Below, one piece after another: positions 1-6,092 of a stretch of DNA of 10,376 bases. The position numbers were made by a program, and so were the translations under genes. This DNA is from Spirochaetales bacterium (lineage in GTDB: Bacteria; Spirochaetota; Spirochaetia; Treponematales; Rectinemataceae). The stretch is taken from positions 27,107 through 37,482 of the forward strand of contig JADLKI010000017.1 in NCBI GenBank assembly GCA_015657395.1, in the 5' to 3' direction. A model generated the notes under the pieces. It was not told the origin of the DNA. It was given only the letters and a program-made list of their open reading frames with translations, and searched no databases. Within the stretch, counting starts at the first letter, position 1. Each line of letters starts with the position of its first letter.

Positions 1-60
1 GCCGGGCTGCTCGTCGAATCGGAGAAGCGGGGGCACGGGAAGACGTACCGAAAGGACTGA
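1..60 (+). CDS. C-terminal end of an unidentified protein (partial, cut by window start)
   Basis: An open frame enters from the left edge and ends at the TGA at 58-60, giving 19 residues: AGLLVESEKRGHGKTYRKD. A hydrophobic turn (AGLLV) followed by a basic glycine-rich stretch and a final KTYxK resembles the last helix and wing of a winged-helix DNA-binding domain, as found at the C-termini of some Fic proteins and transcription regulators. That is only a shape resemblance, and the family is not identified. The tail is clearly related to the end of the small ORF at 1676-1798 (shared pattern [VI]E[ST]xxRGxGKTYxK[DN]), so it is very probably real coding sequence. It is followed at once by a broken ybaK duplicate. 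Confidence 0.55.
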   Translation, partial: AGLLVESEKRGHGKTYRKD

Positions 61-83
61 GTGACCAGACAGCGAGCAACTAC

Positions 84-244
84 CATCATCGGAATGAAAA
101 AGATACTCCCGACGTTCGCTTCCCAAAAGTTGCAGCGGCAGAAGAATATCTATGTCTCGGCGGGCAAGAGGGACCTGCAGCTGTACTTTCCTCCGTGGAC
201 CTCATTACTTTCTGCGATATTACTCTGGAGATATAGGCGCGATC
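84..244 (+). pseudogene. Truncated, frameshifted duplicate of the 3' end of ybaK
   Basis: From about position 84 this stretch aligns without gaps to positions 3494-3603 of the intact ybaK in this window. The translation reads IGMKKILPTFASQKL... against IGMKKKFPTFASEKL..., then YVSAGKRDLQLY against YVSAGRRGLQLY. Eighteen bases are identical (tctatgtctcggcgggca). One base has been lost near 193-195. Restoring it gives VDLITFCDI, matching ADLISFCEI of the intact gene. Similarity runs to about 243, where the intact gene also ends. The first ~100 codons are absent, including the essential Lys47 region and most of the GYVRGGCSPIG motif, so no working deacylase can be made. It is a decayed partial gene copy, and the 39-bp repeats begin right after it. 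Confidence 0.85.
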
Positions 245-361
245 AATAATGTCTATTATAATAGGCAAAAGTAAAAAAACATATATTTTATCCATAAAAA
301 TGGATAAAATATTGAAAATAAAATTATTGTCCATTATAATAGACAATATGGAGGTCGATCT
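245..361 (+). repeat. Three imperfect 39-bp tandem repeats, each centred on a palindrome
   Basis: Units are 245-283, 284-322 and 323-361. Each holds a dyad of the form tTrTCyAT-nnnn-ATrGayAA. Dyad 1 is gtctatta/taataggc (251-266), with one mismatched pair. Dyad 2 is a perfect 13-bp inverted repeat at 283-295 and 300-312 around an AAAA loop. Dyad 3 is gtccatta/taatagac (329-344), with one mismatched pair. Dyad centres are at 258.5, 297.5 and 336.5, exactly 39 bp apart. Units 1 and 3 contain TATAAT at the dyad centre (257-262 and 335-340). Because 39 is a multiple of three, both strands read as 13-residue repeats (such as LSIIIDN or LSIKMDK), but I regard these as by-products and not proteins. 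The array ends at the start of the DUF4143 ATPase, so it most likely serves as a regulatory (operator) array for that gene. A mobile repeat or an RNA hairpin array is possible. Confidence 0.85.
312..340 (+). promoter_or_regulatory. Candidate sigma-70 promoter of the DUF4143 ATPase, inside the repeats
   Basis: TTGAAA at 312-317 and a perfect TATAAT at 335-340 are separated by 17 bp. The -10 box occupies the centre of dyad 3 and the -35 box touches the right end of dyad 2, so a protein bound to either dyad would block RNA polymerase. The predicted start near 347 would leave a very short leader, with the ribosome site GGAGG at 350-354 and ATG at 364. AT-rich repeats can mimic promoters by chance. 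Confidence 0.5.
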
Positions 362-363
362 GA

Positions 364-1599
364 ATGGATATTATTTCACGACCACGCTATCTGAACAGAA
401 TCCGTCCGTATATTGGAACAAAAATCATCAAGGCTGTCGTCGGGCAGCGACGAGTTGGAAAGAGTTATGTCCTGTTGCAGATTGCTGAGCTTCTGCGCGT
501 GGAGCATCCTGACTGGTTGATTCTTCATATCGATTTGGAACGGCTTGAATGGCGGCATTTGCAGACTGGCGATGATCTTGTGCGTGAGGTCTCAATGGCA
601 GTCTCATCCAAGATCGAGACAGGTGCGTATATAGCGCAGGCCAAGATAGCGCTTCTCCTTGATGAGGTACAAGAGCTTAAAGGATACGAGACCGCGGTGA
701 GAGGGTTCGCGGCGGACGAACATTTTGATGTCTATATATCAGGTTCAAACGCCGATTTGCTCTCTGGTGACATCGCGACGCTTTTCGCGGGAAGAGCGGT
801 TCGGATTGAGGTACATTCGCTCACGTATGACGAATTCCTGGTCTTCAACAAACTTAAGGACAATGACGCTTCGCTAGGACGCTTTCTACGATATGGAGGC
901 CTGCCATTTATAGCCAACCTCCCCAACGATGACTTGGTATTGAGTGAATATCTGGCGGCGGTGCTCGATTCTGTCGTACTCAAGGATGTCGTACAGAGGC
1001 ATGGCATACGAAGTCCGGCCCTTCTCGAACGAATACTTGAATTCACTGCCGACAATGTGGGCAGCCCGACTTCTGCCCGCAACATATCCAATTATCTCAA
1101 AAATATTCGAGTAGATGCCTCTCCGCAGTCAGTGCTCGATTATCTCGGTTACCTCATGAGGGCCTTTGCGTTAATCCGATGTCCCACCATGGACATCACA
1201 GGTAAGAAAATACTTGAGGGCGTCTCAAAATACTATTTTGAGGATTTGGGTTTAAGATCGGTGGTAAGGGGCAATAGGGATGCAGATATTGGCAAGATTG
1301 TCGAGAATGCGGTCTTCGGGAGACTGGCTGCGGATGGATGGACAGTATCAAGTGGCCGCGTCGGAGATCGTGAGATCGACTTCGTCGTCGAACGCGGAGA
1401 AGATTGCCGGTTCATTCAGGCTGCATACCTTATTCCAGACAGCTCTACGCGCGACAGAGAATTTGGAGGCCTTGTATCTTTGCGTGGTGGCTGGCCACGG
1501 TATGTTATCTCGATGGACCCGCTCGTCCAGGATTGGCAGGGGGTACATCATCTGAAGTTGAGAGATTTCCTGAGGGACGGCTTTGAGAGTGTACGATAG
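364..1599 (+). CDS. AAA-type ATPase with C-terminal DUF4143 domain
   Basis: The product has 411 residues, the usual length for this family. The N-terminal ATPase domain shows Walker A GQRRVGKS (27-34), Walker B ALLLDEVQE (96-104) and the sensor-like stretch ISGSNADLLS (125-134). YGGLP (177-181) is typical of the family. The C-terminal DUF4143 part has the restriction-endonuclease-like fold signature Glu314, EID (337-339) and Gln352-Ala-Ala-Tyr, in which the final catalytic lysine of true PD-(D/E)XK enzymes is not evident. Cellular function of the family is largely unknown; these genes are often accessory and multicopy. The start is set by GGAGG at 350-354, nine bases before the ATG, and an in-frame TGA directly precedes that ATG. 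It is a single gene under the three 39-bp repeats and is flanked by a ybaK remnant on the left and a short orphan tail on the right, so it may have been acquired by recombination. Confidence 0.93.
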   Translation: MDIISRPRYLNRIRPYIGTKIIKAVVGQRRVGKSYVLLQIAELLRVEHPDWLILHIDLERLEWRHLQTGDDLVREVSMAVSSKIETGAYIAQAKIALLLDEVQELKGYETAVRGFAADEHFDVYISGSNADLLSGDIATLFAGRAVRIEVHSLTYDEFLVFNKLKDNDASLGRFLRYGGLPFIANLPNDDLVLSEYLAAVLDSVVLKDVVQRHGIRSPALLERILEFTADNVGSPTSARNISNYLKNIRVDASPQSVLDYLGYLMRAFALIRCPTMDITGKKILEGVSKYYFEDLGLRSVVRGNRDADIGKIVENAVFGRLAADGWTVSSGRVGDREIDFVVERGEDCRFIQAAYLIPDSSTRDREFGGLVSLRGGWPRYVISMDPLVQDWQGVHHLKLRDFLRDGFESVR

Positions 1600-1675
1600 C
1601 TCACTATTGAATAAGACAGGAAAAGCCCAATAAAAAGGCTTCTTTGGGCATGGAGAGTTTAAAGGAACTTAAAGA

Positions 1676-1798
1676 ATGACGGAAAGCGAGAGGAAAACAA
1701 GAATTTATGCCCTCTTCGTCGAGGTCCTCATGATCCGCAGCATCGAGACGAAGACGCGCGGGCGCGGCAAGACGTATCAAAAGAATATAAAGGAATAA
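1676..1798 (+). pseudogene. 40-codon ORF: probable remnant sharing the RGxGKTY tail of the gene at the left edge
   Basis: It runs from ATG 1676 (AAAGGA about 10 bases upstream) to TAA 1796-1798, one base before the NUDIX start codon. The last ~20 residues, IETKTRGRGKTYQKN, parallel VESEKRGHGKTYRKD at the left edge of the window, and the two DNA segments are visibly alike. The first half is highly charged and unlike any family I recognise. The best reading is the 3' end of a second copy of that gene, with the rest lost. It could instead be a small real protein, or a leader peptide coupled to the NUDIX gene because stop and start nearly touch. Confidence 0.45.
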
Positions 1799-1799
1799 C

Positions 1800-2345
1800 A
1801 TGCAGGAAATCGAGACACTCTCGTCGAGGATCGTATACGAAAACAGATGGATGCGCGTGCGAGAAGACCGGATCAAAAGGCAAAATGGCACCCAAGGCAT
1901 ATATGGAGTCATAGAAAAGCCCGACTTTGCCGTGATCGTACCGATAGAAAACGATTCGGTCTACTTGGTTGAGCAGTATAGGTATCCGGTCAGGGGGCGG
2001 TATTGGGAATTTCCGCAGGGATCGTGGGAAGGTGCAAAGATTGAGCCGATAGATCTGGCCAAAGCCGAATTGAAGGAAGAGACCGGATTGACGGCCGATG
2101 ATGTGACGCAGATAGGGCATCTGTTTGAGGCGTATGGACATTCAAATCAAGGTTATTGCGTGTTCATCGCGAGAGGCTTGCACCAGGGGAAGAATGAACT
2201 CGACGAGGAAGAAGCGGGTTTGATAGCGAGAAGATTCAGAATAAAAGAGTTCGTGGAAATGATAAGGAACAACCGGATAAAGGATTCGACGACAATAGCC
2301 GTGTATGGATTGCTGATGGCAATGAAGGTAAAGGAATTCGCCTGA
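1800..2345 (+). CDS. NUDIX hydrolase, ADP-ribose pyrophosphatase type
   Basis: The product has 181 residues, normal for cytoplasmic NUDIX enzymes that split nucleoside diphosphate sugars such as ADP-ribose. The NUDIX box lies at 74-97 and ends AELKEETGL, with the metal-binding glutamates Glu90, Glu93 and Glu94. The usual Arg before the first Glu is Ala89 here, and the spacing from the leading glycine is one residue longer than the textbook box. The stretch WEFPQGSWEG (69-78) marks the subgroup. The N-terminal strand region (YENRWMRVREDRI) and VEQYRYPV (57-64) are typical of the ADP-ribose pyrophosphatase branch. The start is supported by AAAGGA at 1789-1794. The exact substrate is not visible. 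It is followed by 179 bp without a clear gene. Confidence 0.9.
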   Translation: MQEIETLSSRIVYENRWMRVREDRIKRQNGTQGIYGVIEKPDFAVIVPIENDSVYLVEQYRYPVRGRYWEFPQGSWEGAKIEPIDLAKAELKEETGLTADDVTQIGHLFEAYGHSNQGYCVFIARGLHQGKNELDEEEAGLIARRFRIKEFVEMIRNNRIKDSTTIAVYGLLMAMKVKEFA

Positions 2346-2524
2346 CAAGGCTCCTTCTGCTACACCGCAGCGCCGCCGCACGGCAAACGGCGTTCCGCGC
2401 GCCTGGCGGGCTCGAAAAAGCCGATAGTTGCAATAGAAATGCTCAACCGCGCCGGACAGGCCCCGATATATTTGAAGAATTGTTGAAATGCGGCTAGAAT
2501 GGCCGAATCTGAGGATATACAGCC

Positions 2525-3145
2525 ATGATCACGATACATTGCGCGATATTCGATTTTGGAGGGGTCATCACCAAGCCCCAGGCGGAACAGTATGTCGACA
2601 GGATGAGCAGACTCCTGGAGGTCGAAAAAGACGGATTTGCAAGAGAATACAGGAAAAACAGGCCTGATTACGACAGAGGGACGGTGGATGGGCAGGGCTA
2701 CTGGAGAAGAATAGCCTCCACGTTCGACAGAGAGATTGAGGATGAGACCATAGATGCACTGATAGAATACGACGTAAAGAGCTGGACCGTCATCAATCAG
2801 GACATGAAAAGGTATATACGTCAGCTTCAGAGGAACGGAGTGAAGACCGCCGTCCTGTCGAACATAAATTTCGATACCATACGGCATCTCGAAGCGCATC
2901 AGAAGTGGATTTCCCGGTTGGACCATAGAATATTCTCGTGCGAACTGAACATGATGAAGCCGGAAAAGGCGATCTATGAAAAGTGCCTGTCCGAAGTGGG
3001 CCATGCGCCGGAGGAATGTCTGTTCATTGATGACTTGGATGCGAACGTGCAAGCCGCCGACGCTCTCGGGATACACACCATCCTTTTTGAAGACAGCGGG
3101 AGAATGATGGACGAGATCGGATCGAACTACAGGTTCGAGGCATGA
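2525..3145 (+). CDS. HAD-superfamily hydrolase (subfamily IA, YihX/epoxide-hydrolase-N-like)
   Basis: The product has 206 residues with all four HAD motifs: motif I FDFGGVI with nucleophile Asp10, motif II LSN with Ser112, motif III MKPEKAIY with Lys145, and motif IV FIDDLDANVQAA with Asp169-Asp170. The small helical cap (about 16-95) fits subfamily IA, variant 3. The second motif I acid is glycine (Gly12, DFG instead of DxD), as in YihX-like members, so phosphoryl transfer may use another general acid. It is probably a cytoplasmic small-molecule or sugar-phosphate phosphatase, with substrate unknown. GAGG at 2511-2514 lies ten bases before the ATG. The next gene starts 40 bp downstream, so the two may be co-transcribed. 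Confidence 0.9.
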   Translation: MITIHCAIFDFGGVITKPQAEQYVDRMSRLLEVEKDGFAREYRKNRPDYDRGTVDGQGYWRRIASTFDREIEDETIDALIEYDVKSWTVINQDMKRYIRQLQRNGVKTAVLSNINFDTIRHLEAHQKWISRLDHRIFSCELNMMKPEKAIYEKCLSEVGHAPEECLFIDDLDANVQAADALGIHTILFEDSGRMMDEIGSNYRFEA

Positions 3146-3185
3146 ATCCATGCGATAGCGCGGTCCTCCGGAAAAGAAGGCAAGA

Positions 3186-3659
3186 ATGAAAAAGACCAAT
3201 GCCATGAGAATGCTCGATGAGGCGAAGATTTCCTATGAGGTCGCAGAATACGATGTCGATCCCGAGGACCTTTCCGGCCTCCATGTGGCTCAGACCGCCT
3301 CTCTGCCTCCCGGGCAGGTATTCAAGACCATCGTGCTCAAGGGAGATAGAAGCGGCTATCTTGTGGTCTGCCTGCCGGTCGGCGATGAGATCGATCTCAA
3401 AAAGGTCGCCGCGCTTTCCGGGAACAAGTCGGTCGAGCTGATTCACATCTCCGACCTGGAGAAGATCACCGGGTATGTGCGGGGCGGCTGCTCGCCCATC
3501 GGGATGAAGAAGAAGTTTCCGACCTTCGCCTCCGAAAAACTGAAACAGCAGGAAAAAGTCTATGTCTCGGCGGGCAGGAGAGGCTTGCAGCTGTATCTTT
3601 CTTCCGCGGATCTCATCTCGTTCTGCGAAATTTTCCTGGGCGATATCGGTCGCGAGTAG
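3186..3659 (+). CDS. ybaK: YbaK/EbsC-type Cys-tRNA(Pro)/Cys-tRNA deacylase
   Basis: The product has 157 residues, the family norm. YbaK proteins hydrolyse Cys-tRNA(Pro) made in error by prolyl-tRNA synthetase, and act in the cytoplasm. Visible family features are QVFKTIVLKGD with the essential lysine (Lys47), LPVGDEIDLKKVA (63-75) and GYVRGGCSPIGMKK (96-109). No active-site break is seen. A purine-rich GAAGG lies upstream of the ATG. The gene converges with the minus-strand isomerase gene 54 bp away, with no obvious strong terminator between them. A damaged copy of its last third lies at 84-244, so this region has been duplicated in this genome. Confidence 0.95.
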   Translation: MKKTNAMRMLDEAKISYEVAEYDVDPEDLSGLHVAQTASLPPGQVFKTIVLKGDRSGYLVVCLPVGDEIDLKKVAALSGNKSVELIHISDLEKITGYVRGGCSPIGMKKKFPTFASEKLKQQEKVYVSAGRRGLQLYLSSADLISFCEIFLGDIGRE

Positions 3660-3713
3660 TCGATGTGAGGCTTTTCCTGAGAATCGTCCCGGTCGAGGCC
3701 GCCGCTGTGATGG

Positions 3714-4694
3714 CTATCGTTTCGACGGGAAGATTTTGGACTTGATCCACGCGGTCGACTTCACCGCGTCACCTCTGGCGAGGAGGGCGCGGATCTCCTC
3801 CATGCTCTTCGCATCGAGCATCGCCTCTATTCCCTGGAGGAATTCTACGCTGTTGCGCAACGCTCCTTGGGCGTCTTCGCGGTATGGATACTGGTCCATC
3901 GAATACCATCCATCGTAGCCGAGTTCTTTGAGCCAGAAGAGGAGTTCGATGAACTCCACCAGGTGGACCGAGCCGACGATCATGTCGTCGTCCCAGAAGC
4001 GATAGTTGTCGTTGAAGTGCATGTGGAACAGTTTCCTGCCGGCCTGATTCAGAAGGACGGCAGCCTCCGCCATGTTTTCGCCCGCGACGAGGGAATGCCC
4101 AGTATCGATAGTGACGCCGACGTTGGGCAGCCCGACTTCCTGGGCAAGGATGAGGGTGTCGGCGGCGCGTGCGAGGAAGGAGTGGGTCCTCGGCTCTTTG
4201 GGCTTGTACTCAAGGGAGAACCGGATGTCCGGATAGGCCTTAGCTGCCGCGCGAATCGCGTCGACGATCCATTGTCGCGCTTGGAGGTAGTTGGACTGGA
4301 GAGGATAATCGTAGCCATCCTGGCCGGGCCAGATGTTGACGAGTGGGCATCTGAACTTTCGTGCGAGTTCCGCGGCGATCATGGTCTCGTCGAGGGCCTG
4401 TGCGCGTATCGCCGGATCCAGCGATACAAAGGCGCCGCGACCCCACCTTTTCTGGGAGAAATGGTCCGGCAGGATAGAGGCACACACAAGTCCGTACTTA
4501 TTCAGCAATTCGCCTATTTCATCGGCGTTCTGGGGTGTAATATCCCAGGTGCCGACAAGCTCGACTCCCGTAACGCCAAAGATTTCCGAGGCCTGTCTGA
4601 TCATTGTCTCTTTGGATGGCTGGTCTTTATATCCGGACGATAAAAACCTGTCGCATGTGTTGCCGAGGTTTCCGAGAATAATCGAATACTTCAT
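3714..4694 (-). CDS. Xylose-isomerase-like TIM-barrel sugar isomerase/epimerase
   Basis: The product has 326 residues of the AP endonuclease 2 / xylose isomerase-like barrel superfamily. Candidate metal ligands are Glu162 (SLEYK), Asp197 with His200 (VTIDTGHS), His226 (FHMHFNDN) and Asp267 (YSMDQYPYRED). WPGQDGYDYP (122-131) and NDNYRFWDDD (228-237) are characteristic stretches. No signal peptide is seen, so it is cytoplasmic. It probably interconverts an aldose and ketose or epimerises a ketose. The subfamily cannot be named, though it somewhat resembles L-rhamnose isomerase and D-tagatose 3-epimerase relatives. Its ATG overlaps the stop of the LacI-type gene (ATGA at 4691-4694), so the two are translationally coupled. 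The partner importer is divergently transcribed, which suggests the imported sugar is the substrate. Confidence 0.88.
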   Translation of the reverse strand: MKYSIILGNLGNTCDRFLSSGYKDQPSKETMIRQASEIFGVTGVELVGTWDITPQNADEIGELLNKYGLVCASILPDHFSQKRWGRGAFVSLDPAIRAQALDETMIAAELARKFRCPLVNIWPGQDGYDYPLQSNYLQARQWIVDAIRAAAKAYPDIRFSLEYKPKEPRTHSFLARAADTLILAQEVGLPNVGVTIDTGHSLVAGENMAEAAVLLNQAGRKLFHMHFNDNYRFWDDDMIVGSVHLVEFIELLFWLKELGYDGWYSMDQYPYREDAQGALRNSVEFLQGIEAMLDAKSMEEIRALLARGDAVKSTAWIKSKIFPSKR

Positions 4695-5731
4695 GCGGTA
4701 TCTCCTTCTGCCTCCGAAGGGCTGTCGATTCGTTTTACACTGCTTCTCTCTATGAGCCTTCCGCCGATAAGTACTTTCACGGCTGGCATATCGGCCTCTC
4801 CCTGTATGCGCGACACGAGCAGCTGAATCGCCATCCGGCCAATCTGGGCTTTGGATACTTGTATTGTTGTCAACGGCGGATCAGAGATGGCTGAAAGTGG
4901 AAGATCGTCAAAGCCGCCGATGGAGATATCCTCGGGAACCCTGATTCCCGATTTGGAAAAGGCCCTGAGGCAACCGCTTGCGATGATGTCGTTGCTGCAT
5001 ATGAGGGCTGTAGGCAATCGGGGATGCTGGGCAAGGATGGACTTCATGTCGCTGTAGGCTCCATGGAAGGTCTGGTCTACTGAGAAAATAAAGGATTTAT
5101 CCGCTTCAAGGCCGAGTTTCTGGAGCCCGGCGAAGAAGCCCATTTCGCGCAGACGTATGTTCCTCGTCTCGATTTTTCCTTTGACAAAACCAATGCTGCG
5201 GTGCCCCATGCTGTAGAGATGCGACAGGAGAAGGAACACCGAATCTTCATTGTTCATATCGACGAAATCGAAGTTCAGGAACTCGTGATACGTATCGATA
5301 AATACGAGTGGTTTTCTTATGACCTGAAATGATTCTATGTCTTCACGGCTGAGTTCGGTTCCCAGGACGATGAACCCGTCGGTCGCTTTTCCCAGAGCAG
5401 TCTCCAGGACTTGTTCCATCGGTGCGAGCTTGAACATGACTATCTCAAGAGAGTAGCCGGCCAACTTCGAGCCCTGACTGAGGCCTTCTATATAATCAGC
5501 TATGAATACGTCGTGGTCACGATTTATTGTGTGCCCGTGCCGGGCGATATGAAGCAGGCACAGCGAGCCCGCTTTCGCGCTGCGGGGACCGGTATATCCC
5601 AGGTCCTTGGCTGTTTGGAGTATCTTCATTCGCAGCTCGTCGCCCGCTCCGGGTTTGTTGTTCAGCACCAGCGATACCGTAGTGGAAGAAACGCCGACCG
5701 CATCGGCTATATCTTTTATTCGAATGCCCAT
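4691..5731 (-). CDS. LacI-family transcriptional regulator
   Basis: The product has 346 residues. The N-terminal LacI helix-turn-helix and hinge helix read IRIKDIADAVGVSSTTVSLVLNN-type (residues 3-25), followed by a periplasmic-binding-protein-like ligand domain (about 60-330) with FIVLGTE, GHRSIGFVKG, ICSNDIIASG and PLTTIQVSK. The frame is open further upstream (to 5770), but the ATG at 5731 is preferred because it starts right before the HTH, as in the family, and has GGAG five to six bases upstream. It acts as a DNA-binding dimer or tetramer whose affinity changes on binding a sugar or sugar phosphate. It is coupled to the isomerase gene and divergent from the ABC operon, so it probably regulates both. 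Candidate operator dyads lie at 5779-5796 and 6001-6019. Confidence 0.95.
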   Translation of the reverse strand: MGIRIKDIADAVGVSSTTVSLVLNNKPGAGDELRMKILQTAKDLGYTGPRSAKAGSLCLLHIARHGHTINRDHDVFIADYIEGLSQGSKLAGYSLEIVMFKLAPMEQVLETALGKATDGFIVLGTELSREDIESFQVIRKPLVFIDTYHEFLNFDFVDMNNEDSVFLLLSHLYSMGHRSIGFVKGKIETRNIRLREMGFFAGLQKLGLEADKSFIFSVDQTFHGAYSDMKSILAQHPRLPTALICSNDIIASGCLRAFSKSGIRVPEDISIGGFDDLPLSAISDPPLTTIQVSKAQIGRMAIQLLVSRIQGEADMPAVKVLIGGRLIERSSVKRIDSPSEAEGDTA

Positions 5732-5741
5732 TGTGACTCCA

Positions 5742-5770
5742 ATCTTATGGCATAATCCCCGGCTTGTCAA
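5742..5770 (-). promoter_or_regulatory. Candidate promoter of the LacI-isomerase operon
   Basis: Read on the minus strand there is a perfect TTGACA (5770-5765), a 17-bp spacer and TAAGAT (5747-5742), a four-of-six -10 match. Its weakness is geometry. The start would fall around 5735, at or past the GGAG site (5737-5740), giving a nearly leaderless mRNA. A start further upstream, with TAAAAT at 5782-5787 as -10, is an alternative but lacks a good -35. Confidence 0.35.
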
Positions 5771-5778
5771 GAAAAACT

Positions 5779-5796
5779 AATATTTTAGTAAATATT
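5779..5796. promoter_or_regulatory. Candidate operator dyad on the LacI side
   Basis: Perfect inverted repeat aatattt-tagt-aaatatt, 7-bp arms and 4-bp spacer, eight bases upstream of the candidate minus-strand -35. It shares the pattern ATATT..AGTAA.TAT with the reverse complement of the dyad at 6001-6019. It lacks the central CG seen in many LacI-family operators, so assignment to this regulator is inference. Confidence 0.4.
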
Positions 5797-5995
5797 TATA
5801 ACTTTATTTGCTTGATATATGTGCGTGTATAAGGCTAGCCTGTATGGTACAAAAAATGAAATATCTATATATTATAAAAAATACATGGCATTTTTGATTG
5901 GCCTTTGGGTTTCCCAATTGACCCGAATTGTCCACTGGAATGGCTGCAAACACGCCTTTCTGGTGCTGCTTTCGCTGAATTAATGCAAAAATAAG

Positions 5996-6019
5996 TACTT
6001 TGATATTACTTTAATATCA
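5996..6019. promoter_or_regulatory. Candidate operator: 11-bp tandem repeat forming a 19-bp dyad
   Basis: TACTTTGATAT (5996-6006) is followed directly by TACTTTAATAT (6007-6017), a repeat of about one helical turn. The same bases form the inverted repeat TGATATTA-CTT-TAATATCA at 6001-6019. It ends 12 bases before the -35 box of the ABC operon, a position suited to an activator or to a distal operator in a loop. Confidence 0.45.
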
Positions 6020-6031
6020 CTAAAATTTTCC

Positions 6032-6059
6032 TTGACAGCTCAGTCGGCAGTGCTATAAT
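6032..6059 (+). promoter_or_regulatory. Strong sigma-70 promoter of the sugar ABC operon
   Basis: Perfect TTGACA (6032-6037), 16-bp spacer and perfect TATAAT (6054-6059) with the extended -10 TGC directly in front (6051-6053). The expected start is near 6066, leaving a leader of about 27 bases that carries AGGAGG (6082-6087), five bases before the ATG at 6093. A promoter this close to consensus is likely to be held down by a repressor. Confidence 0.85.
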
Positions 6060-6092
6060 TAAGAACGCTATCCTAAATTCAAGGAGGACAGG

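Larger units (their letters stand above)
5732..6092. other. AT-rich divergent intergenic region (361 bp)
   Basis: No convincing gene lies between the LacI start and the binding-protein start. The left third (5771-5890) is strongly AT-rich, and the middle (5890-5985) has ordinary composition with no feature I can name. The right end holds an 11-bp tandem repeat with a dyad and a strong promoter. It is the shared control region of the two divergent sugar operons. Confidence 0.8.

Noticed and set aside
86..346. 86-codon minus-strand ORF starting in the repeats and running antisense to the ybaK remnant
   Set aside because: Its first half is the repeat unit read backwards and the rest is antisense to a pseudogene; no ribosome site, no family resemblance.
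245..361. CRISPR array
   Set aside because: Only three imperfect units, no distinct variable spacers between conserved repeats, and no cas genes nearby.
249..488. Plus-strand ORF starting in the 39-bp repeats (MSIIIGK...)
   Set aside because: It is the repeat read as codons, then runs out of frame through the ATPase gene, which has a better start and clear motifs.
1607..1636. TTGAAT and TAAAAA as a promoter for the NUDIX gene
   Set aside because: 18-bp spacing is acceptable but both boxes are weak in an AT-rich stretch and no other support is seen.
1625..1649. Possible terminator hairpin gcccaa / ttgggc after the ATPase gene
   Set aside because: Only a 6-bp stem with a long loop and no U-tract on the plus strand; too weak to call.
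2360..3205. 281-codon minus-strand ORF opposite the HAD gene
   Set aside because: The plus-strand HAD frame has all four catalytic motifs; the opposite frame shows no recognisable domain.
3867..4643. 258-codon plus-strand ORF opposite the isomerase gene
   Set aside because: Antisense shadow of a gene with clear metal-site motifs and operon coupling.
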